64,000 nucleotides of DNA from NCBI GenBank assembly GCA_963837805.1, contig CAWIOU010000023.1, positions 1 through 64,000 of the forward strand. Reading direction: 5' to 3'. Below, one piece after another: positions 9,902 through 16,454 of this stretch; position 1 is the stretch's first letter, and each line of letters starts with the position of its first letter. Source of the stretch: Bog-756 sp963837805 (GTDB taxonomy: Bacteria; Actinomycetota; Acidimicrobiia; Acidimicrobiales; RAAP-2). The position numbers and the translations under genes are program-made. A model generated the notes under the pieces. It saw only the letters and a list, made by a program, of their open reading frames with translations, did not search any database and was not told the DNA's origin.

Positions 9902-11079
9902 TGGCGAACGGGCGTCTCGAGCCGGACCGGCTGGTGGAGGCGGCCGTCCTCCAGTCCGGCCAGGAGGACTTCGGTGAAGCCAGTTGGCAGGAGCCGTTCG
10001 CCATCCTCCTCGACTCCCTCGAGCAGGAGGCCCGACTGAGCGAGCTCGGGGTGGAGATCGCCACCGCCGAGCTCATCGGTTATCTCGCCACCCGGCTGGC
10101 CGTCACCGGGTGGCGGGAGGCGCATCCGGAGGTGGCCGAAGGCACCGTCGAGCACCCGATCTTCATCGTCGGGCAACCCCGGACCGGCACCACCATCCTC
10201 TATGACCTCCTGGCGCAGGACCCGGCGCACCGGGTCCCGCTGACCTGGGAGGTCGATCGACCGGTACCGCCGCCGGAGACCGCCACCTACACCAGCGACG
10301 CCCGGATCGCCGAGGTCCAGGCCACCCTCGACCTGGTCGAGACGGTCATGCCCGGCTTCACCTCCTTCCACCCGATGGGTGCCCTCCTGGGCCAGGAGTG
10401 CGTGCGGATAACCGGGGCCGACTTCCGGAGCATGATCTTCCCCACCCAGTACCGGGTCCCCACCTACGACCGCTGGCTCCTCCACGATGCCGATCTGGCT
10501 CCCGCCTACCGGTGGCACCGGCGCTTTCTTCAGCACCTCCAGTCGCGGCACCCCGGCGACCAGTGGCTGCTCAAGTCTCCGGCCCACCTCTGGCATCTCG
10601 ACGCCCTGGTCGCCGAGTACCCGGACGCCATCATCGTGCAGACCCATCGGGACCCGCTCAAGGTGATCGCCTCCGGATGCGCGCTGACCACCCACCTGCG
10701 GCGGATGTACAGCGACGAGTCCTGGGGTGTCGAGGCGGCTGCCGATTTTGCCGACGACATCTTCCTCGGTCTCGAACGGGGCATCGAGGCCCGTGATCGG
10801 GGCACGTTCCCGCCGGGTCACATCGTCGACATCCATTTCGTCGACTTCATGGCCGACCCCATCGCCGCCATCCGGCGGCTCTACACCGGCCTCGACCGGG
10901 AGCTCACCGGTCGGGCTGAGGAGCGGATGCGAACCTTTCTGGCCGACCATCCCGGCGACGGCGACGGGGGCACGACCCGCTACCGGTTCGCCGACACCGG
11001 CCTCGACACCGACGTCCTGCGCGAACGGTCGCGGCCCTACCTGGAGCGTTTCGGGGTGGCCACCGAACCGGTCCGCTGA
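9901..11079 (+). CDS. Sulfotransferase-family protein
   Basis: ATG at 9901 overlaps the previous stop (TGATG). The 392-residue product carries the 5'-PAPS-binding P-loop IFIVGQPRTGTTILYDLL at about residues 87-104 and a second PAPS contact in VQTHRDPLKVIASGCAL. LKSPAHLWHLDALVAEYPDA matches the large actinobacterial sulfotransferase family (Sulfotransfer_3-like) that includes lipid- and carbohydrate-modifying members. It is the last gene of the LLM-DUF1214-sulfotransferase operon, so a shared hydrophobic substrate is plausible but unproven. It converges on the GH4 gene with ten bases between. Confidence 0.87.
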   Translation: MANGRLEPDRLVEAAVLQSGQEDFGEASWQEPFAILLDSLEQEARLSELGVEIATAELIGYLATRLAVTGWREAHPEVAEGTVEHPIFIVGQPRTGTTILYDLLAQDPAHRVPLTWEVDRPVPPPETATYTSDARIAEVQATLDLVETVMPGFTSFHPMGALLGQECVRITGADFRSMIFPTQYRVPTYDRWLLHDADLAPAYRWHRRFLQHLQSRHPGDQWLLKSPAHLWHLDALVAEYPDAIIVQTHRDPLKVIASGCALTTHLRRMYSDESWGVEAAADFADDIFLGLERGIEARDRGTFPPGHIVDIHFVDFMADPIAAIRRLYTGLDRELTGRAEERMRTFLADHPGDGDGGTTRYRFADTGLDTDVLRERSRPYLERFGVATEPVR

Positions 11080-11089
11080 CCGACCGGCC

Positions 11090-12373
11090 TCATCCGGCGT
11101 CGGGGAAGAACCGCGGGAGGTAGCGGCGGTTGGCCACCAGCAGGGTGTCGGCCAGCTCTTCGGCTTTCGGGTACTGCCCGACCAGCGGGTTGGCCACCAG
11201 GGCCCGGATCATCGTGTCACGGCTCCCGGACCGCGCCGCCTCCACGGCCAGTCGCTCGTAGCCCTTGCAGTGGGCCACCAGGCCGGCCATCTCCGGCGGC
11301 AGCGGGCGCTGGCCCACCGGGTGGGCGCCGTCACGGTCCACCGTGCAGGGGATCTCGACCACGGCGTCATCGTCCACCCCGGGCAGGGCACCGTCGTTGC
11401 GCACATCCACCACCTGGACGTCGCCGGTGCCGGCATGGAGCGAGGCGATCAGCCGGACCGCGGCCTCCGAGTAGAAGGCGCCCCCCCGGTAGGAGAGCTT
11501 CTTCGGCTTGGTCACGAGCTCGGGGTTGCGGTACTCGGCCAGGAGCTCGGCCTCGAGCTCGGCCACCACTTCGGCGCGCGACCTCCAGCCGGGATCCGCC
11601 TGTTCGGCGAGATTCTGATCGAGCCGGTAGTAGTAGTGGAGATAGTAGGACGGAAGGGCGCCGAGCAGACGCAGCATCCCGGCGGGCACGCCGCTCTCGA
11701 GCTCGAGCTCGGGGGCGAAGCGGTCGAGGAGCTCGGGCATGCGGTCGACGCCATCGACCACCGCCGACCGGGCCCAGGTCAGATGGTTGAGCCCGACGTG
11801 CTCGAGCTCGACCTTGTCGGGGTCGACACCGAGATAGTGCCCGATGCGACGCTGGACGTGGATGGCCACATTGCACAGGCCGACGGCTCGGTGCCCGTCG
11901 TCGACCAGGGCCTGGGTGACGATGCCGACCGGATTGGTGAAGTCCACGACCCAGGCGCCGGGGGCGCCACGATGGGCGGTGTCCTCAGCGATCTCGAGCA
12001 CCAGCGGTACGGTGCGCAGAGCCTTGGCCAAACCTCCCGGACCCGTCGTCTCCTGGCCGAGGCAGCCGTAGCCGATGGGGAGTGTCTCGTCGGTGTGGCG
12101 GGCCGCCTGCCCACCGACCCGCAGTTGGATGACGACGAAGTCGGCGCCGTCGATGGCCCGGTGACGGTCATCGGTCGTCTCCAACTTACCCGCCCAGCCC
12201 CGTTGGTGCAGGATCCGCCCGGCCAGTCCGCCGACCACTTCGAGCCGGTCCGTATCCGGGTCGACCAGCACCAGCTCGTCGACCACCAGCCGGTCCTCGT
12301 GGGCGCACAGGCTGTCGACCAGCTCCGGCGTATAGGTGCTCCCGCCCCCGACCACGGCCACTTTCGTTCCCAC
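11090..12373 (-). CDS. GH4-family 6-phospho-beta-glycosidase-like hydrolase (NAD+/metal dependent)
   Basis: The 427-residue protein begins with the GH4 dinucleotide loop VVGGGSTYTPEL and carries the metal-site elements LCNVAIH (Cys167) and GLNHLTW (Asn196, His197). GH4 enzymes hydrolyse usually 6-phosphorylated glycosides by an NAD+/Mn2+-assisted elimination-addition route. Overall similarity is to the 6-phospho-beta-glucosidase branch. No PTS genes are nearby, so the phosphorylated substrate could come from the divergent sugar kinases at 12420-14230. GTG at 12373 is six bases after a TACGTT box (leaderless pattern), which excludes the longer upstream frame. Confidence 0.9.
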   Translation of the reverse strand: MGTKVAVVGGGSTYTPELVDSLCAHEDRLVVDELVLVDPDTDRLEVVGGLAGRILHQRGWAGKLETTDDRHRAIDGADFVVIQLRVGGQAARHTDETLPIGYGCLGQETTGPGGLAKALRTVPLVLEIAEDTAHRGAPGAWVVDFTNPVGIVTQALVDDGHRAVGLCNVAIHVQRRIGHYLGVDPDKVELEHVGLNHLTWARSAVVDGVDRMPELLDRFAPELELESGVPAGMLRLLGALPSYYLHYYYRLDQNLAEQADPGWRSRAEVVAELEAELLAEYRNPELVTKPKKLSYRGGAFYSEAAVRLIASLHAGTGDVQVVDVRNDGALPGVDDDAVVEIPCTVDRDGAHPVGQRPLPPEMAGLVAHCKGYERLAVEAARSGSRDTMIRALVANPLVGQYPKAEELADTLLVANRRYLPRFFPDAG

Positions 12374-12379
12374 GCACCG

Positions 12380-12389
12380 AACGTAACAT
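12380..12389. promoter_or_regulatory. Overlapping divergent -10 boxes between the GH4 gene and the sugar kinase
   Basis: On the minus strand TACGTT (12385-12380) lies six bases before GTG 12373. On the plus strand TAACAT (12384-12389) lies seven bases before an ATG at 12397. The two boxes share the TA at 12384-12385, so RNA polymerase should not be able to open both at once. Confidence 0.55.
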
Positions 12390-12396
12390 CGTCGGG

Positions 12397-12423
12397 ATGA
12401 CAGCCAACCGGAGGCGGAGATGA
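12397..12423 (+). CDS. Leaderless mini-ORF (MTANRRRR) coupled to the kinase start
   Basis: ATG at 12397 is seven bases after TAACAT and encodes eight residues. Its TGA (12421-12423) overlaps the kinase ATG (12420) as ATGA. The sequence inside it is purine-rich (GGAGGCGGAG) and could also serve as the kinase's ribosome binding site, so it may simply be a 5' leader. Confidence 0.3.
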   Translation: MTANRRRR

Positions 12424-13433
12424 CAGACCCGGGATCGGCCCAGCCGGCGGTCCTGGCCGTCGACGGTGGGGCGTCGAAGACCGACGTCTGGGTCGTGTCC
12501 GCAGACGGCGCCCTGCTGGGGGCGGCCCGGGGCGGTGGTTCCAACCACCAGTTCTCCGGCCTCGACGGGGCCATGGACGCCCTCGACGGGGCCATCTCGG
12601 AGGCGCTCGGAGCGGCCGGGGTCGACCCGACGGCCCGCCCCGCCCTCCGAACCGGCGCCTACTGCCTGGCCGGGGTCGATTTCCCCGTCGACGAGGAGCG
12701 CCTCGGCTCTGCCATCCAGGCTCGGGGGTGGACCGCCTCGGACCTCGTCCGCAACGACACCCTGGCCGTGCTCAGGGCCGGCGCCCGATCGGGATGGGGC
12801 ATCGCCGTGGTGTGCGGCTCCGGGCTGAACTGTGTGGGCCTCGGACCCGACGGCGCCATCGAGCGGTTCCCGTCCCTGGCCGAACTGTCCGGCGATTTCA
12901 CCCCCGGAGGTTCGTGGCTGGGCGTTCGGGCCCTCGGGCTCGCCCTCCGGTCAGGCGACGGGCGCGGCGGTCCGACCGCCCTCACCAGGCTGGTCCCGGC
13001 CCACTTCGACCTCCCCGACCCGGAGGCGGTCCTGACCGCGGTCTACACCGGCGAACTCGAGTACGGACGACTCTTCGAGCTGGCCCGGGTCTGCCTCGAC
13101 GCCGCCGGCGGTGGGGATGCCCCGGCCATCGAGGCGGTGACCCTCCTGGCCGACGAGGTGGCCACCATGATCACCGCCATGGTGGGCCGGCTCGGGGTGG
13201 AGGGGGAGGACGTCGAGGTCGTCCTGGGTGGTGGCGTGTTCGACAGCGGGTACCGCGGGTTCGCCGAGCACGTCGAGAGCCGGGTCCGGGCCGTGGCCCC
13301 GCGGGCCCGGTTCCGCCCGCTCGACGCCGCCCCCGTCCTCGGCGCCGCCCTGCTGGGGCTCGATGCCATCGGGGCTCCCGACCGAGCCGAGGACCGACTC
13401 CGCGACGCGGCACCACCGGCCGGCATGACGTGA
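12420..13433 (+). CDS. BadF/BadG/BcrA/BcrD-type ATPase, probable N-acetylglucosamine/sugar kinase
   Basis: The 337-residue protein has the ASKHA-fold phosphate-1 loop AVDGGASKTDVWVV at the N-terminus, the phosphate-2 and connect elements (GIAVVCGSGLNCVGL, residues ~130-145) and the adenosine motif VVLGGGVFDS (residues ~270). This layout is that of N-acetylglucosamine kinases in the BadF family. It is followed by an overlapping APH-like kinase gene and is divergent from the GH4 glycosidase. The cluster therefore probably phosphorylates and cleaves an amino-sugar or glucoside. The exact sugar cannot be told from sequence. Confidence 0.82.
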   Translation: MTDPGSAQPAVLAVDGGASKTDVWVVSADGALLGAARGGGSNHQFSGLDGAMDALDGAISEALGAAGVDPTARPALRTGAYCLAGVDFPVDEERLGSAIQARGWTASDLVRNDTLAVLRAGARSGWGIAVVCGSGLNCVGLGPDGAIERFPSLAELSGDFTPGGSWLGVRALGLALRSGDGRGGPTALTRLVPAHFDLPDPEAVLTAVYTGELEYGRLFELARVCLDAAGGGDAPAIEAVTLLADEVATMITAMVGRLGVEGEDVEVVLGGGVFDSGYRGFAEHVESRVRAVAPRARFRPLDAAPVLGAALLGLDAIGAPDRAEDRLRDAAPPAGMT

Positions 13434-14230
13434 TCGCCGGCCCTCCCGACCGGGCCGTCGGGACACCGGCCGCGCTCGACGCGCTGGCCGGCGGCGACGC
13501 GGTCCGGGCCGTGTGGGAGAACCAGATCGGTGGCATCACCTTCGAGATCTCCGGTCGGGGGGGCCGACGTTTCGTCAAGTGGGCGCCGGCCTGGTCCGGC
13601 GTCGATCCGACCATCGAGGCGGATCGCCTGTCATGGGCGGCAGCGTTCACACCCGTCCCTGCCGTCCTCGGTTCGGGAGGTGACGACTCGGGCAGCTGGT
13701 TGATCACTGCCGCCCTCCCGGGAGACTCCGCCGTCAGCACCCGATGGAAGCGGAGCCCGCGGGTGGCGGTGACCGCAGTCGGCGAGGGACTCCGGGCCCT
13801 CCATGAGGCCCTACCGGTCGACCGGTGTCCGTTCTCCTGGTCCGTCGACGACCGGTTGGCCGAAGCCCGGCGGCGAGCGTCGTTCGGGCTGATCGATCAG
13901 GTGGCCTGGCACGAGGAACATCAGCATCTTCCGGTCGACCGGGCGTTGGCCGAGCTCGACGACCCGCCGGCCGTCGACCGTCTGGTCGTCTGCCACGGTG
14001 ACGCCTGTGCCCCGAACACGTTGCTGGGCGACGACGGACGGTGGACGGGCCACGTCGACCTCGGTGCCCTGGGCGTCGGGGACCGATGGGCCGATCTGGC
14101 CGTCGCCACTTGGAGCACGCAATGGAATTTCGGCCCCGGGTGGGAGGACTGCCTCCTGTCCGCGTACGGCGTGGCCGCCGATTGGGAACGGACCCGTTAC
14201 TACCGGCTCCTGTGGGACCTCGGACCGTAG
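13430..14230 (+). CDS. Aminoglycoside 3'-phosphotransferase (APH(3'))-like kinase
   Basis: GTG at 13430 overlaps the upstream TGA. The 266-residue length matches APH(3') enzymes (about 264). Seen motifs: FVKW with the ATP-binding lysine near residue 50, the Brenner loop CHGDACAPN (HGD 189-191, Asn196), VDLGALGVGDRWADLA with the metal Asp210, and the family ending YYRLLWDL. All catalytic residues are present, so it could phosphorylate an aminoglycoside. Its tight linkage to a sugar kinase and a GH4 glycosidase instead suggests an amino-sugar-type natural substrate. Resistance should not be assumed. Confidence 0.85.
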   Translation: MIAGPPDRAVGTPAALDALAGGDAVRAVWENQIGGITFEISGRGGRRFVKWAPAWSGVDPTIEADRLSWAAAFTPVPAVLGSGGDDSGSWLITAALPGDSAVSTRWKRSPRVAVTAVGEGLRALHEALPVDRCPFSWSVDDRLAEARRRASFGLIDQVAWHEEHQHLPVDRALAELDDPPAVDRLVVCHGDACAPNTLLGDDGRWTGHVDLGALGVGDRWADLAVATWSTQWNFGPGWEDCLLSAYGVAADWERTRYYRLLWDLGP

Positions 14231-14247
14231 CGCGGGCCGCTGGCCGT

Positions 14248-14736
14248 TCAGGCCGGGGCGGTGACCGGGAGCCGGGCCAGGCCGCGCACGGTTGCGGCGC
14301 AGGCCCGGGCCGCTTCGGCGCCTTTCACCTCGAGATGACCCGCGAAGAACTCGCCGTGCTCGCCGTGCTCGTGGAAGTGATGGGGGGTCAGGACGGCCGA
14401 GATGACCGGTACCCCCGTCTCGAGCTGCACCTGCATCAACCCGCTGATCACCGCGTCGGCCACGAATTCGTGGCGGTAGATGCCGCCGTCGATGACCAGT
14501 CCGGCGGCGACGACGGCGGCGTACCGGCGGCTGGCCGCCAGACGCTGGGCGTGGAGGGGGATCTCGAACGCCCCGGGCACCTGGAAGACCTCGATCCGGT
14601 CGCCGGTGACATCGAGGGTGGCCATCTCGCGGACGAACGAGCGGCGGCAGCAATCCACGATCTCCTCGTGCCACAGGGACTGGACAAAGGCCACCCGGAC
14701 CGGCGGGCCCGGCTCCTGGCCATCGTTGGTGTTCAT
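14248..14736 (-). CDS. ribH2: 6,7-dimethyl-8-ribityllumazine synthase, type II (RibH2-like)
   Basis: The 162-residue protein (ATG 14736 with GGGGGAG five bases upstream; a GTG at 14742 is also in frame) shows VPGAFEIPLHAQRLA, the ribityl/phosphate-binding region of lumazine synthase, and LTPHHFHEHGEHGEFFAGHLEVKGAEAARACA. The TPHxFHE...H..FF..H...KG pattern is typical of the decameric type II enzymes known from Brucella and Mesorhizobium rather than the icosahedral housekeeping RibH. It makes the riboflavin precursor from ArP and DHBP. No other rib genes are here. Its divergent partner is a TetR regulator, and paired dyads lie in between, so it is likely controlled separately from bulk riboflavin synthesis. 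Confidence 0.87.
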   Translation of the reverse strand: MNTNDGQEPGPPVRVAFVQSLWHEEIVDCCRRSFVREMATLDVTGDRIEVFQVPGAFEIPLHAQRLAASRRYAAVVAAGLVIDGGIYRHEFVADAVISGLMQVQLETGVPVISAVLTPHHFHEHGEHGEFFAGHLEVKGAEAARACAATVRGLARLPVTAPA

Positions 14737-14791
14737 CGCCACTCCCCCTTCGAGCTGGGCGCGGCTCCGGGCCGGATGGCCCTGGCCACGA

Positions 14792-14817
14792 CTAGAATCT
14801 TTCTCTAGAATACTTCT
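14792..14817. promoter_or_regulatory. Tandem 13-base operator repeats between ribH2 and tetR
   Basis: Two direct copies, CTAGAATCTTTCT (14792-14804) and CTAGAATACTTCT (14805-14817), each contain the inverted repeat AGAA-N3-TTCT. Each also contains TAGAAT, a good -10 box toward tetR (14806-14811). A regulator bound here would block that promoter, as expected for autoregulation by the adjacent TetR protein. Confidence 0.65.
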
Positions 14818-14844
14818 CTACCAACCCACCGTCCAGAGGGAGCC

Positions 14845-15441
14845 ATGCCCAGGACCGCGACACCGTCGGGGGCACGCCGGCGATCCGAGATACTCGACGC
14901 CGCCTTGCGCTGCTTCGACCGCCTCGGGGTCAACGGGACCATGATCGAGGACATCCGGATCGAGTCGGGAGCGAGCATCGGCAGCATCTACCACCAGTTC
15001 GCATCGAAGGACGAGATCCTGGCCCACCTCTACTCCCGGGCGTTGTCTGCTTACCGGGCCGGGATTACCGACTCCCTCCGGGGTCACGACGGGTCGCAGG
15101 ACGGCATCCGGGCGGCCGTGCAATTCCACGTCCGATGGATCGACTCGCACCGGGCCCTGGCCCGGATCATGCTGCACTGGGACGAGTCGGAGCTGTCCGA
15201 GGCCGGTCGCGAGATGCTGGAGGAGGAGACCGGCCGGTTCAGCATCGAGTTGGACCGGTGGCTCAAGGAGGCGGCCGCCGCCGGGGCCATCAGGTCGATG
15301 CCCCACGAGATCTCCGCGGCACTGTTCCTCGGACCCCTCCTCGAGTACGGACGGAGGATGGTGCACAACCTGACCAGACGACCGCTGGACGAAGGAGCCG
15401 AGGCGCTGGCCGCCGGCATCTGGCATGCGCTCCGCACCTGA
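14845..15441 (+). CDS. TetR-family transcriptional regulator
   Basis: The 198-residue protein has a TetR HTH at residues ~14-60 (ILDAALRCFDRLGVNGTMIEDIRIESGASIGSIYHQFASKDEIL). An all-helical ligand-binding domain follows with VQFHVRWIDSHRALARIML. A GAGGGAG site lies two bases before the ATG at 14845. It is divergent from ribH2, and the tandem AGAA-N3-TTCT repeats overlap its own -10 region. It probably represses both itself and ribH2. The inducer is unknown. Confidence 0.87.
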   Translation: MPRTATPSGARRRSEILDAALRCFDRLGVNGTMIEDIRIESGASIGSIYHQFASKDEILAHLYSRALSAYRAGITDSLRGHDGSQDGIRAAVQFHVRWIDSHRALARIMLHWDESELSEAGREMLEEETGRFSIELDRWLKEAAAAGAIRSMPHEISAALFLGPLLEYGRRMVHNLTRRPLDEGAEALAAGIWHALRT

Positions 15442-15472
15442 CCCGGGTGGGTTCCCCCGGCCGGCCGCGGGC

Positions 15473-15478
15473 TAGATT
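15473..15478 (+). promoter_or_regulatory. Leaderless-type -10 box (TAGATT) for prs
   Basis: TAGATT is followed by six bases and then GTG 15485, fitting the window's TANNNT start pattern. Confidence 0.5.
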
Positions 15479-15484
15479 GAGGCG

Positions 15485-16426
15485 GTGACGGACGAGTTCC
15501 TCCTCTTCGCCGGATCGGCCAGTCGCAAGCTGGGAGGAGCCATCGCCGACCACCTCGGGTGCCCCCTGAGTGCGGGCGAGACACTGAGGTTCTCGGAAGG
15601 CAATCTCTTCGTGCGGGTGCTCGACAACGTCCGCGGCCGGGACGTCTTCCTCGTCCAGGGAACCGGCTTCCCGGCCAACGACAACTTCATGGAGTTGTTG
15701 TTCTGGATCGATGCCCTCAAGCGGGCCAGTGCGGCGTCGGTCACCGCGGTCATCCCCTACTTCAGCTATGCCAAGGGCGACAAGAAGGACGAGCCCCGGG
15801 TGTCCATCCGCGCCCGGGTGTGCGCCGATGCCATCGAGGCGGCCGGTGTCGACCGGGTGATCACCCTCGACCTCCATGCCCCCCAGGTCCAGGGGTTCTT
15901 CAAGGTCCCCGTGGACGACCTCTACGCACTGCCCGTGCTGTGCGAGGTGATCGCCACCAAGGCCCTCCCCGACCTGGTCGTGGTGGCCCCTGATGCCGGG
16001 TTCGCCAAGAAAGCCCGACAGTGGTCGGAGCGGTTGGGCACTCCCCTGGCCATCGCCGACAAGCGACGGGTCGACCACTCCGAGACGGCCGAGGTCACCG
16101 AACTGATCGGTTCGGTCGAGGGGTGCACGGCTCTCATCGTCGACGACTTCACCATCTCGGCGGGGACCCTGGTCGACGCGGCCAGGGTCCTGGTCGAACG
16201 CGGTGCCCGATCCGTGTACGCCGCCGTCACCCATGGGCTGCTGGCCGGACCGGCCATCGACCGGATCGACGGGAGCGCCATCGAACGGCTGTTCATGACC
16301 GACAGTGTGGAGACCCAACCCGTGGAGTTCTCGCCGAAGGTGGAAGTGGTGTCGGTGGCCAGTCTGCTCGGCGAGGCCATCCGGAGGATCGCCAACCGGG
16401 AGAGTGTCTCGGTCCTCTTCACGTGA
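15485..16426 (+). CDS. prs: Ribose-phosphate pyrophosphokinase (PRPP synthetase)
   Basis: The 313-residue protein has two PRTase-like domains: AGSASRKLGGAIADHLG near the start, the basic catalytic segment PYFSYAKGDKKDEPR, DLHAPQVQGFF, VVVAPDAGFAKKA and the PRPP loop ALIVDDFTISAGTL. It makes PRPP from ribose-5-phosphate and ATP. The loop VDDFTISAGTL departs from the VDDIIDTAGT of classical class I enzymes and the protein is more divergent than a housekeeping Prs usually is, so it may be a second paralogue. No purine or pyrimidine genes adjoin it. Confidence 0.85.
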   Translation: MTDEFLLFAGSASRKLGGAIADHLGCPLSAGETLRFSEGNLFVRVLDNVRGRDVFLVQGTGFPANDNFMELLFWIDALKRASAASVTAVIPYFSYAKGDKKDEPRVSIRARVCADAIEAAGVDRVITLDLHAPQVQGFFKVPVDDLYALPVLCEVIATKALPDLVVVAPDAGFAKKARQWSERLGTPLAIADKRRVDHSETAEVTELIGSVEGCTALIVDDFTISAGTLVDAARVLVERGARSVYAAVTHGLLAGPAIDRIDGSAIERLFMTDSVETQPVEFSPKVEVVSVASLLGEAIRRIANRESVSVLFT

Positions 16427-16454
16427 CGGCCCATCGACCGTCCGCCGGCCTGCG

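Noticed and set aside
8680..11079. One continuous 799-codon frame spanning DUF1214 and sulfotransferase
   Set aside because: The middle third is out-of-frame junk; a frameshift near 9255 plus a TGATG junction at 9901 explains the apparent fusion.
13430..14230. Calling the APH-like gene an acquired antibiotic-resistance gene
   Set aside because: Base composition equals its surroundings, it overlaps a sugar-kinase gene and no mobile element is near.
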